Source: Cylicocyclus nassatus
Taxonomy: Eukaryota; Nematoda; Chromadorea; Rhabditida; Strongylidae
Direction of reading: 5' to 3'
DNA length: 64,000 nucleotides
NCBI GenBank assembly: GCA_958299035.1
Contig: CATQJL010000001.1
Location: forward strand, 248,001-312,000
Every line of letters begins with the position of its first letter. The stretch's first letter is position 1. Positions 37,300 to 49,378 of this stretch are shown here, piece after piece. The position numbers and the translations under genes were made by a program. The notes below the pieces were generated by a model, which had not been told where the DNA came from, did no database searches, and worked only from the letters and a program-made list of their open reading frames with translations.

Positions 37300-39683
37300 C
37301 ATTTGACGTTTCCGGAATTGTGAATTTTTGAAGGAATATGGGTGGCTATATATTGAGAATCGTTGTTTTTGCGAGCCATTGCAAAGGTACTCGGACACGA
37401 CCTCTGGGACTGGCCTGGAGTTTTGTATTAGATTCCTCATTTTCCAATAGAGCAGTACTAGTCCTGGAAACATTTGACGTTCCCGGAATCGTGAATTTTT
37501 GAAGGAATATGGGTGGGTATATATTGAGAATCGTTGTTTTTGCGAGCCATTGCAAAGGTACTCGGACCCAACCTCTGGGACTGGCCTGGAGTTTTGTATT
37601 AGATTTCTCACTTTCCAATAGAGCAGAACTAGTCCTGGAAACATTTGACGTTTCCGGAATCGTGAAGTTTTGAAGGAATATGGGTGGGTATATATTGAGA
37701 ATCGTTGTTTTTGCGAGCCTGCAAGGGTACTCGGACCCGACCTCTAGGACTGGCCTGGAGTTTTGTATTAGATTTCTCACTTTCCAATAGAGCAGTACTA
37801 GTCCTGGAAGCATTTGACGTTTCCGGAATCGTGAATTTTTGAAGGAATATGGGTGGGTATATATTGAGAATCGTTGTTTTTGCGAGCCATTGCAAAGGTA
37901 CTCGGACCCGACCTCTGGGACTGCCCTGGAGTTTCGTATTAGATTTCTCACTTTCCAATAGAGAAGTACTAGTCCTGGAAACATTTGACGTTTCCGGAAT
38001 CGTGAATTTTTGAAGGAATATGGGTGGATATATTTTGAGAATCGTTGTTTTTGCGAGCCTGCAAGGGTACTCGGACCCGACCTCTAGGACTGGCCTGGAG
38101 TTTTGTATTAGATTTCTCACTTTCCAATAGAGCAGTACTAGTACTGGAAACATTTGACGTTTCCGGAATTGTGAATTTTTGAAGGAATATGGGTGGGTAT
38201 ATTTTGAGAATCGTTGTTTTTGCGAGCCTGCAAGGGTAGTCGGACCCGACCTCTAGGACTGGCCTGGAGTTTTGTATTAGATTTCTCACTTTCCAATAGA
38301 GCAGTACTAGTCCTGGAAGCATTTGACGTTTCCGGAGTCGTGAATTTTTGAAGGAATATGGGTGGGTATATATTGAGAATCGTTGTTTTTGCGAGCCATT
38401 GCAAAGGTACTCGGACCCGACCTCTGGGACTGGCCTGGAGTTTTGTATTAGATTTCTCATTTTCCAATAGAGCAGTACTAGTCCTGGAAGCATTTGACGT
38501 TTCCGGAATCGTGAATTTTTGAAGGAATATGGGTGGGTATATATTGAGAATCGTTGTTTTTGCGAGCCATTGCAAAGGTACTCGGACCCGACCTCTGGGA
38601 CTGCCCTGGAGTTTCGTATTAGATTTCTCACTTTCCAATAGAGAAGTACTAGTCCTGGAAACATTTGACGTTTCCGGAATCGTGAATTTTTGAAGGAATA
38701 TGGGTGGGTATATATTGAGAATCGTTGTTTTTGCGAGCCATTGCAAAGGTACTCGGACCCGACCTCTGGGACTGGCCTGGAGTTTTGTATTAGATTTCTC
38801 ATTTTCCAATAGAGCAGTACTAGTCCTGGAAACATTTGACGTTTCCGGAATGGTGAATTTTTGAAGGAATATGGGTGGGTATATTTTGAGAATCGTTGTT
38901 TTTGCGAGCCTGCAAGGGTACTCGGACCCGACCTCTAGGACTGGCCTGGAGTTTTGTATTAGATTTCTCACTTTCCAATAGAGCAGTACTAGTCCTGGAA
39001 GCATTTGACGTTTCCGGAGTCGTGAATTTTTGAAGGAATATGGGTGGGTATATATTGAGAATCGTTGTTTTTGCGAGCCATTGCAAAGGTACTCGGACCC
39101 GACCTCTGGGACTGGCCTGGAGTTTTGTATTAGATTTCTCATTTTCCAATAGAGCAGTACTAGTCCTGGAAGCATTTGACGTTTCCGGAATCGTGAATTT
39201 TTGAAGGAATATGGGTGGGTATATATTGAGAATCGTTGTTTTTGCGAGCCATTGCAAAGGTACTCGGACCCGACCTCTGGGACTGCCCTGGAGTTTCGTA
39301 TTAGATTTCTCACTTTCCAATAGAGAAGTACTAGTCCTGGAAACATTTGACGTTTCCGGAATCGTGAATTTTTGAAGGAATATGGGTGGGTATATTTTGA
39401 GAATCGTTGTTTTTGCGAGCCTGCAAGGGTACTCGGACCCGACCTCTAGGACTGGCCTGGAGTTTTGTATTAGATTTCTCACTTTCCAATAGAGCAGTAC
39501 TAGTCCTGGAAGCATTTGACGTTTCCGGAGTCGTGAATTTTTGAAGGAATATGGGTGGGTATATATTGAGAATCGTTGTTTTTGCGAGCCATTGCAAAGG
39601 TACTCGGACCCGACCTCTGGGACTGGCCTGGAGTTTTGTATTAGATTTCTCATTTTCCAATAGAGCAGAATTAGTCCTGGAAA
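37300..39683. repeat. 11-mer HOR unit 6, 2,384 bp (14 monomers)
   Basis: Longest unit of the block, with three more monomers than standard. Shares 'cggacacgacc' with unit 5 at an offset of 1,873 bp. Confidence 0.87.
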
Positions 39684-41385
39684 CATTTGACGTTTCCGGA
39701 ATTGTGAATTTTTGAAGGAATATGGGTGGCTATATATTGAGAATCGTTGTTTTTGCGAGCCATTGCAAAGGTACTCGGACCCGACCTCTGGGACTGGCCT
39801 GGAGTTTTGTATTAGATTCCTCATTTTCCAATAGAGCAGTACTAGTCCTGGAAACATTTGACGTTCCCGGAATCGTGAATTTTTGAAGGAATATGGGTGG
39901 GTATATATTGAGAATCGTTGTTTTTGCGAGCCATTGCAAAGGTACTCGGACCCAACCTCTGGGACTGGCCTGGAGTTTTGTATTAGATTTCTCACTTTCC
40001 AATAGAGCAGAACTAGTCCTGGAAACATTTGACGTTTCCGGAATCGTGAAGTTTTGAAGGAATATGGGTGGGTATATATTGAGAATCGTTGTTTTTGCGA
40101 GCCTGCAAGGGTACTCGGACCCGACCTCTAGGACTGGCCTGGAGTTTTGTATTAGATTTCTCACTTTCCAATAGAGCAGTACTAGTCCTGGAAGCATTTG
40201 ACGTTTCCGGAATCGTGAATTTTTGAAGGAATATGGGTGGGTATATATTGAGAATCGTTGTTTTTGCGAGCCATTGCAAAGGTACTCGGACCCGACCTCT
40301 GGGACTGCCCTGGAGTTTCGTATTAGATTTCTCACTTTCCAATAGAGAAGTACTAGTCCTGGAAACATTTGACGTTTCCGGAATCGTGAATTTTTGAAGG
40401 AATATGGGTGGATATATTTTGAGAATCGTTGTTTTTGCGAGCCTGCAAGGGTACTCGGACCCGACCTCTAGGACTGGCCTGGAGTTTTGTATTAGATTTC
40501 TCACTTTCCAATAGAGCAGTACTAGTACTGGAAACATTTGACGTTTCCGGAATTGTGAATTTTTGAAGGAATATGGGTGGGTATATTTTGAGAATCGTTG
40601 TTTTTGCGAGCCTGCAAGGGTAGTCGGACCCGACCTCTAGGACTGGCCTGGAGTTTTGTATTAGATTTCTCACTTTCCAATAGAGCAGTACTAGTCCTGG
40701 AAGCATTTGACGTTTCCGGAGTCGTGAATTTTTGAAGGAATATGGGTGGGTATATATTGAGAATCGTTGTTTTTGCGAGCCATTGCAAAGGTACTCGGAC
40801 CCGACCTCTGGGACTGGCCTGGAGTTTTGTATTAGATTTCTCATTTTCCAATAGAGCAGTACTAGTCCTGGAAGCATTTGACGTTTCCGGAATCGTGAAT
40901 TTTTGAAGGAATATGGGTGGGTATATATTGAGAATCGTTGTTTTTGCGAGCCATTGCAAAGGTACTCGGACCCGACCTCTGGGACTGCTCTGGAGTTTCG
41001 TATTAGATTTCTCACTTTCCAATAGAGAAGTACTAGTCCTGGAAACATTTGACGTTTCCGGAATCGTGAATTTTTGAAGGAATATGGGTGGGTATATTTT
41101 GAGAATCGTTGTTTTTGCGAGCCTGCAAGGGTACTCGGACCCGACCTCTAGGACTGGCCTGGAGTTTTGTATTAGATTTCTCACTTTCCAATAGAGCAGT
41201 ACTAGTCCTGGAAGCATTTGACGTTTCCGGAGTCGTGAATTTTTGAAGGAATATGGGTGGGTATATATTGAGAATCGTTGTTTTTGCGAGCCATTGCAAA
41301 GGTACTCGGACCCGACCTCTGGGACTGGCCTGGAGTTTTGTATTAGATTTCTCATTTTCCAATAGAGCAGAATTAGTCCTGGAAA
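39684..41385. repeat. 11-mer HOR unit 7, 1,702 bp (10 monomers)
   Basis: One monomer short of standard. Private change 'ctgctctggag' near 40,987. Confidence 0.88.
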
Positions 41386-41556
41386 CATTTGACGTTTCCG
41401 GAATTGTGAATTTTTGAAGGAATATGGGTGGCTATATATTGAGAATCGTTGTTTTTGCGAGCCATTGCAAAGGTACTCGGACCCGACCTCTGGGACTGGC
41501 CTGGAGTTTTGTATTAGATTCCTCATTTTCCAATAGAGCAGTACTAGTCCTGGAAA

Positions 41557-41727
41557 CATTTGACGTTCCCGGAATCGTGAATTTTTGAAGGAATATGGGT
41601 GGGTATATATTGAGAATCGTTGTTTTTGCGAGCCATTGCAAAGGTACTCGGACCCAACCTCTGGGACTGGCCTGGAGTTTTGTGTTAGATTTCTCACTTT
41701 CCAATAGAGCAGAACTAGTCCTGGAAA
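41557..41727 (+). repeat. Representative type A monomer (171 bp)
   Basis: This copy shows the type A features: 'ggtatatattgag' in the first half and 'gagccattgcaaagg' in the middle, the latter two bases longer than the type B equivalent. Its length of 171 bp is divisible by three, so runs of type A keep reading frames in register. This copy also carries the local variants 'gacgttcccgg' and 'cccaacc'; other type A copies have 'gacgtttccgg' and 'cccgacc'. Confidence 0.93.
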
Positions 41728-42222
41728 CATTTGACGTTTCCGGAATCGTGAAGTTTTGAAGGAATATGGGTGGGTATATATTGAGAATCGTTGTTTTTGC
41801 GAGCCTGCAAGGGTACTCGGACCCGACCTCTAGGACTGGCCTGGAGTTTTGTATTAGATTTCTCACTTTCCAATAGAGCAGTACTAGTCCTGGAAGCATT
41901 TGACGTTTCCGGAATCGTGAATTTTTGAAGGAATATGGGTGGGTCTATATTGAGAATCGTTGTTTTTGCGAGCCATTGCAAAGGTACTCGGACCCGACCT
42001 CTGGGACTGCCCTGGAGTTTCGTATTAGATTTCTCACTTTCCAATAGAGAAGTACTAGTCCTGGAAACATTTGACGTTTCCGGAATCGTGAATTTTTGAA
42101 GGAATATGGGTGGATATATTTTGAGAATCGTTGTTTTTGCGAGCCTGCAAGGGTACTCGGACCCGACCTCTAGGACTGGCCTGGAGTTTTGTATTAGATT
42201 TCTCACTTTCCAATAGAGCAGT

Positions 42223-42234
42223 ACTAGTACTGGA
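42223..42234. repeat. Perfect 12 bp palindrome 'agtactagtact' (example)
   Basis: Monomers ending in 'gcagtactagtactgg' contain this self-complementary 12-mer. Most other monomers have 'agtactagtcct', in which only the central 8 bp are still symmetric. The palindrome occurs in many copies in regions I-III and usually once per standard 11-mer unit. No function is claimed. Confidence 0.8.
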
Positions 42235-42576
42235 AACATTTGACGTTTCCGGAATTGTGAATTTTTGAAGGAATATGGGTGGGTATATTTTGAGAATCGT
42301 TGTTTTTGCGAGCCTGCAAGGGTAGTCGGACCCGACCTCTAGGACTGGCCTGGAGTTTTGTATTAGATTTCTCACTTTCCAATAGAGCAGTACTAGTCCT
42401 GGAAGCATTTGACGTTTCCGGAGTCGTGAATTTTTGAAGGAATATGGGTGGGTATATATTGAGAATCGTTGTTTTTGCGAGCCATTGCAAAGGTACTCGG
42501 ACCCGACCTCTGGGACTGGCCTGGAGTTTTGTATTAGATTTCTCATTTTCCAATAGAGCAGTACTAGTCCTGGAAA

Positions 42577-42745
42577 CATTTGACGTTTCCGGAATGGTGA
42601 ATTTTTGAAGGAATATGGGTGGGTATATTTTGAGAATCGTTGTTTTTGCGAGCCTGCAAGGGTACTCGGACCCGACCTCTAGGACTGGCCTGGAGTTTTG
42701 TATTAGATTTCTCACTTTCCAATAGAGCAGTACTAGTCCTGGAAG
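42577..42745 (+). repeat. Representative type B monomer (169 bp)
   Basis: This copy shows the type B features: 'ggtatattttgag' followed by 'gagcctgcaaggg', with 'ctctaggactgg' rather than 'ctctgggactgg' downstream. The two-base difference from type A lies in the middle of the unit. By hand count a type B consensus is about 44% GC, with about 45 G and 30 C on the plus strand and seven CpG sites. Confidence 0.93.
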
Positions 42746-43256
42746 CATTTGACGTTTCCGGAATCGTGAATTTTTGAAGGAATATGGGTGGGTATATATT
42801 GAGAATCGTTGTTTTTGCGAGCCATTGCAAAGGTACTCGGACCCGACCTCTGGGACTGCCCTGGAGTTTCGTATTAGATTTCTCACTTTCCAATAGAGAA
42901 GTACTAGTCCTGGAAACATTTGACGTTTCCGGAATCGTGAATTTTTGAAGGAATATGGGTGGGTATATTTTGAGAATCGTTGTTTTTGCGAGCCTGCAAG
43001 GGTACTCGGACCCGACCTCTAGGACTGGCCTGGAGTTTTGTATTAGATTTCTCACTTTCCAATAGAGCAGTACTAGTCCTGGAAGCATTTGACGTTTCCG
43101 GAGTCGTGAATTTTTGAAGGAATATGGGTGGGTATATATTGAGAATCGTTGTTTTTGCGAGCCATTGCAAAGGTACTCGGACCCGACCTCTGGGACTGGC
43201 CTGGAGTTTTGTATTAGATTTCTCATTTTCCAATAGAGCAGAATTAGTCCTGGAAA

Positions 43257-45127
43257 CATTTGACGTTTCCGGAATTGTGAATTTTTGAAGGAATATGGGT
43301 GGCTATATATTGAGAATCGTTGTTTTTGCGAGCCATTGCAAAGGTACTCGGACCCGACCTCTGGGACTGGCCTGGAGTTTTGTATTAGATTCCTCATTTT
43401 CCAATAGAGCAGTACTAGTCCTGGAAACATTTGACGTTCCCGGAATCGTGAATTTTTGAAGGAATATGGGTGGGTATATATTGAGAATCGTTGTTTTTGC
43501 GAGCCATTGCAAAGGTACTCGGACCCAACCTCAGGGACTGGCCTGGAGTTTTGTATTAGATTTCTCACTTTCCAATAGAGCAGAACTAGTCCTGGAAACA
43601 TTTGACGTTTCCGGAATCGTGAAGTTTTGAAGGAATATGGGTGGGTATATATTGAGAATCGTTGTTTTTGCGAGCCTGCAAGGGTACTCGGACCCGACCT
43701 CTAGGACTGGCCTGGAGTTTTGTATTAGATTTCTCACTTTCCAATAGAGCAGTACTAGTCCTGGAAGCATTTGACGTTTCCGGAATCGTGAATTTTTGAA
43801 GGAATATGGGTGGGTATATATTGAGAATCGTTGTTTTTGCGAGCCATTGCAAAGGTACTCGGACCCGACCTCTGGGACTGCCCTGGAGTTTCGTATTAGA
43901 TTTCTCACTTTCCAATAGAGAAGTACTAGTCCTGGAAACATTTGACGTTTCCGGAATCGTGAATTTTTGAAGGAATATGGGTGGATATATTTTGAGAATC
44001 GTTGTTTTTGCGAGCCTGCAAGGGTACTCGGACCCGACCTCTAGGACTGGCCTGGAGTTTTGTATTAGATTTCTCACTTTCCAATAGAGCAGTACTAGTA
44101 CTGGAAACATTTGACGTTTCCGGAATTGTGAATTTTTGAAGGAATATGGGTGGGTATATTTTGAGAATCGTTGTTTTTGCGAGCCTGCAAGGGTAGTCGG
44201 ACCCGACCTCTAGGACTGGCCTGGAGTTTTGTATTAGATTTCTCACTTTCCAATAGAGCAGTACTAGTCCTGGAAGCATTTGACGTTTCCGGAGTCGTGA
44301 ATTTTTGAAGGAATATGGGTGGGTATATATTGAGAATCGTTGTTTTTGCGAGCCATTGCAAAGGTACTCGGACCCGACCTCTGGAACTGGCCTGGAGTTT
44401 TGTATTAGATTTCTCATTTTCCAATAGAGCAGTACTAGTCCTGGAAACATTTGACGTTTCCGGAATGGTGAATTTTTGAAGGAATATGGGTGGGTATATT
44501 TTGAGAATCGTTGTTTTTGCGAGCCTGCAAGGGTACTCGGACCCGACCTCTAGGACTGGCCTGGAGTTTTGTATTAGATTTCTCACTTTCCAATAGAGCA
44601 GTACTAGTCCTGGAAGCATTTGACGTTTCCGGAATCGTGAATTTTTGAAGGAATATGGGTGGGTATATATTGAGAATCGTTGTTTTTGCGAGCCATTGCA
44701 AAGGTACTCGGACCCGACCTCTGGGACTGCCCTGGAGTTTCGTATTAGATTTCTCACTTTCCAATAGAGAAGTACTAGTCCTGGAAACATTTGACGTTTC
44801 CGGAATCGTGAATTTTTGAAGGAATATGGGTGGGTATATTTTGAGAATCGTTGTTTTTGCGAGCCTGCAAGGGTACTCGGACCCGACCTCTAGGACTGGC
44901 CTGGAGTTTTGTATTAGATTTCTCACTTTCCAATAGAGCAGTACTAGTCCTGGAAGCATTTGACGTTTCCGGAGTCGTGAATTTTTGAAGGAATATGGGT
45001 GGGTATATATTGAGAATCGTTGTTTTTGCGAGCCATTGCAAAGGTACTCGGACCCGACCTCTGGGACTGGCCTGGAGTTTTGTATTAGATTTCTCATTTT
45101 CCAATAGAGCAGAATTAGTCCTGGAAA
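43257..45127. repeat. 11-mer HOR unit 9, 1,871 bp
   Basis: Standard order. Private change 'cctcagggact' near 43,531. Shares 'ctctggaactgg' (44,382) with the next unit. Confidence 0.92.
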
Positions 45128-47167
45128 CATTTGACGTTTCCGGAATTGTGAATTTTTGAAGGAATATGGGTGGCTATATATTGAGAATCGTTGTTTTTGC
45201 GAGCCATTGCAAAGGTACTCGGACCCGACCTCTGGGACTGGCCTGGAGTTTTGTATTAGATTCCTCATTTTCCAATAGAGCAGTACTAATCCTGGAAACA
45301 TTTGACGTTCCCGGAATCGTGAATTTTTGAAGGAATATGGGTGGGTATATATTGAGAATCGTTGTTTTTGCGAGCCATTGCAAAGGTACTCGGACCCAAC
45401 CTCTGGGACTGGCCTGGAGTTTTGTATTAGATTTCTCACTTTCCAATAGAGCAGAACTAGTCCTGGAAACATTTGACGTTTCCGGAATCGTGAAGTTTTG
45501 AAGGAATATGGGTGGGTATATATTGAGAATCGTTGTTTTTGCGAGCCTGCAAGGGTACTCGGACCCGACCTCTAGGACTGGCCTGGAGTTTTGTATTAGA
45601 TTTCTCACTTTCCAATAGAGCAGTACTAGTCCTGGAAGCATTTGACGTTTCCGGAATCGTGAAGTTTTGAAGGAATATGGGTGGGTATATATTGAGAATC
45701 GTTGTTTTTGCGAGCCTGCAAGGGTACTCGGACCCGACCTCTAGGACTGGCCTGGAGTTTTGTATTAGATTTCTCACTTTCCAATAGAGCAGTACTAGTC
45801 CTGGAAGCATTTGACGTTTCCGGAATCGTGAATTTTTGAAGGAATATGGGTGGGTATATATTGAGAATCGTTGTTTTTGCGAGCCATTGCAAAGGTACTC
45901 GGACCCGACCTCTGGGACTGCCCTGGAGTTTCGTATTAGATTTCTCACTTTCCAATAGAGAAGTACTAGTCCTGGAAACATTTGACGTTTCCGGAATCGT
46001 GAATTTTTGAAGGAATATGGGTGGATATATTTTGAGAATCGTTGTTTTTGCGAGCCTGCAAGGGTACTCGGACCCGACCTCTAGGACTGGCCTGGAGTTT
46101 TGTATTAGATTTCTCACTTTCCAATAGAGCAGTACTAGTACTGGAAACATTTGACGTTTCCGGAATTGTGAATTTTTGAAGGAATATGGGTGGGTATATT
46201 TTGAGAATCGTTGTTTTTGCGAGCCTGCAAGGGTAGTCGGACCCGACCTCTAGGACTGGCCTGGAGTTTTGTATTAGATTTCTCACTTTCCAATAGAGCA
46301 GTACTAGTCCTGGAAGCATTTGACGTTTCCGGAGTCGTGAATTTTTGAAGGAATATGGGTGGGTATATATTGAGAATCGTTGTTTTTGCGAGCCATTGCA
46401 AAGGTACTCGGACCCGACCTCTGGAACTGGCCTGGAGTTTTGTATTAGATTTCTCATTTTCCAATAGAGCAGTACTAGTCCTGGAAACATTTGACGTTTC
46501 CGGAATGGTGAATTTTTGAAGGAATATGGGTGGGTATATTTTGAGAATCGTTGTTTTTGCGAGCCTGCAAGGGTACTCGGACCCGACCTCTAGGACTGGC
46601 CTGGAGTTTTGTATTAGATTTCTCACTTTCCAATAGAGCAGTACTAGTCCTGGAAGCATTTGACGTTTCCGGAATCGTGAATTTTTGAAGGAATATGGGT
46701 GGGTATATATTGAGAATCGTTGTTTTTGCGAGCCATTGCAAAGGTACTCGGACCCGACCTCTGGGACTGCCCTGGAGTTTCGTATTAGATTTCTCACTTT
46801 CCAATAGAGAAGTACTAGTCCTGGAAACATTTGACGTTTCCGGAATCGTGAATTTTTGAAGGAATATGGGTGGGTATATTTTGAGAATCGTTGTTTTTGC
46901 GAGCCTGCAAGGGTACTCGGACCCGACCTCTAGGACTGGCCTGGAGTTTTGTATTAGATTTCTCACTTTCCAATAGAGCAGTACTAGTCCTGGAAGCATT
47001 TGACGTTTCCGGAGTCGTGAATTTTTGAAGGAATATGGGTGGGTATATATTGAGAATCGTTGTTTTTGCGAGCCATTGCAAAGGTACTCGGACCCGACCT
47101 CTGGGACTGGCCTGGAGTTTTGTATTAGATTTCTCATTTTCCAATAGAGCAGAATTAGTCCTGGAAA
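45128..47167. repeat. 11-mer HOR unit 10, 2,040 bp (12 monomers)
   Basis: Standard order plus one extra 169 bp monomer: the A/B chimera is present twice in a row, starting near 45,470 and 45,639. Shares 'ctctggaactgg' with unit 9 and is the first unit with 'tactaatcctgg'. Confidence 0.91.
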
Positions 47168-49378
47168 CATTTGACGTTTCCGGAATTGTGAATTTTTGAA
47201 GGAATATGGGTGGCTATATATTGAGAATCGTTGTTTTTGCGAGCCATTGCAAAGGTACTCGGACCCGACCTCTGGGACTGGCCTGGAGTTTTGTATTAGA
47301 TTCCTCATTTTCCAATAGAGCAGTACTAATCCTGGAAACATTTGACGTTCCCGGAATCGTGAATTTTTGAAGGAATATGGGTGGGTATATATTGAGAATC
47401 GTTGTTTTTGCGAGCCATTGCAAAGGTACTCGGACCCAACCTCTGGGACTGGCCTGGAGTTTTGTATTAGATTTCTCACTTTCCAATAGAGCAGAACTAG
47501 TCCTGGAAACATTTGACGTTTCCGGAATCGTGAAGTTTTGAAGGAATATGGGTGGGTATATATTGAGAATCGTTGTTTTTGCGAGCCTGCAAGGGTACTC
47601 GGACCCGACCTCTAGGACTGGCCTGGAGTTTTGTATTAGATTTCTCACTTTCCAATAGAGCAGTACTAGTCCTGGAAGCATTTGACGTTTCCGGAATCGT
47701 GAATTTTTGAAGGAATATGGGTGGGTATATATTGAGAATCGTTGTTTTTGCGAGCCATTGCAAAGGTACTCGGACCCGACCTCTGGGACTGCCCTGGAGT
47801 TTCGTATTAGATTTCTCACTTTCCAATAGAGAAGTACTAGTCCTGGAAACATTTGACGTTTCCGGAATCGTGAATTTTTGAAGGAATATGGGTGGATATA
47901 TTTTGAGAATCGTTGTTTTTGCGAGCCTGCAAGGGTACTCGGACCCGACCTCTAGGACTGGCCTGGAGTTTTGTATTAGATTTCTCACTTTCCAATAGAG
48001 CAGTACTAGTACTGGAAACATTTGACGTTTCCGGAATTGTGAATTTTTGAAGGAATATGGGTGGGTATATTTTGAGAATCGTTGTTTTTGCGAGCCTGCA
48101 AGGGTAGTCGGACCCGACCTCTAGGACTGGCCTGGAGTTTTGTATTAGATTTCTCACTTTCCAATAGAGCAGTACTAGTCCTGGAAGCATTTGACGTTTC
48201 CGGAGTCGTGAATTTTTGAAGGAATATGGGTGGGTATATATTGAGAATCGTTGTTTTTGCGAGCCATTGCAAAGGTACTCGGACCCGACCTCTGGGACTG
48301 GCCTGGAGTTTTGTATTAGATTTCTCATTTTCCAATAGAGCAGTACTAGTCCTGGAAACATTTGACGTTTCCGGAATGGTGAATTTTTGAAGGAATATGG
48401 GTGGGTATATTTTGAGAATCGTTGTTTTTGCGAGCCTGCAAGGGTACTCGGACCCGACCTCTAGGACTGGCCTGGAGTTTTGTATTAGATTTCTCACTTT
48501 CCAATAGAGCAGTACTAGTCCTGGAAGCATTTGACGTTTCCGGAATCGTGAATTTTTGAAGGAATATGGGTGGGTATATATTGAGAATCGTTGTTTTTGC
48601 GAGCCATTGCAAAGGTACTCGGACCCGACCTCTGGGACTGCCCTGGAGTTTCGTATTAGATTTCTCACTTTCCAATAGAGAAGTACTAGTCCTGGAAACA
48701 TTTGACGTTTCCGGAATCGTGAATTTTTGAAGGAATATGGGTGGGTATATTTTGAGAATCGTTGTTTTTGCGAGCCTGCAAGGGTACTCGGACCCGACCT
48801 CTAGGACTGGCCTGGAGTTTTGTATTAGATTTCTCACTTTCCAATAGAGCAGTACTAGTCCTGGAAGCATTTGACGTTTCCGGAATCGTGAATTTTTGAA
48901 GGAATATGGGTGGGTATATATTGAGAATCGTTGTTTTTGCGAGCCATTGCAAAGGTACTCGGACCCGACCTCTGGGACTGCCCTGGAGTTTCGTATTAGA
49001 TTTCTCACTTTCCAATAGAGAAGTACTAGTCCTGGAAACATTTGACGTTTCCGGAATCGTGAATTTTTGAAGGAATATGGGTGGGTATATTTTGAGAATC
49101 GTTGTTTTTGCGAGCCTGCAAGGGTACTCGGACCCGACCTCTAGGACTGGCCTGGAGTTTTGTATTAGATTTCTCACTTTCCAATAGAGCAGTACTAGTC
49201 CTGGAAGCATTTGACGTTTCCGGAGTCGTGAATTTTTGAAGGAATATGGGTGGGTATATATTGAGAATCGTTGTTTTTGCGAGCCATTGCAAAGGTACTC
49301 GGACCCGACCTCTGGGACTGGCCTGGAGTTTTGTATTAGATTTCTCATTTTCCAATAGAGCAGAATTAGTCCTGGAAA
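47168..49378. repeat. 11-mer HOR unit 11, 2,211 bp (13 monomers)
   Basis: Standard order plus one extra 340 bp A/B dimer; identical monomers start at 48,528 and 48,868. Has 'tactaatcctgg'. Confidence 0.9.

Larger units (their letters stand above)
41386..43256. repeat. 11-mer HOR unit 8, 1,871 bp (reference copy)
   Basis: Monomer starts at 41386, 41557, 41728, 41897, 42068, 42237, 42406, 42577, 42746, 42917 and 43086. Used here as the reference order. Private changes are 'tttgtgttagat' near 41,682 and 'gggtctatatt' near 41,943. Confidence 0.92.
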
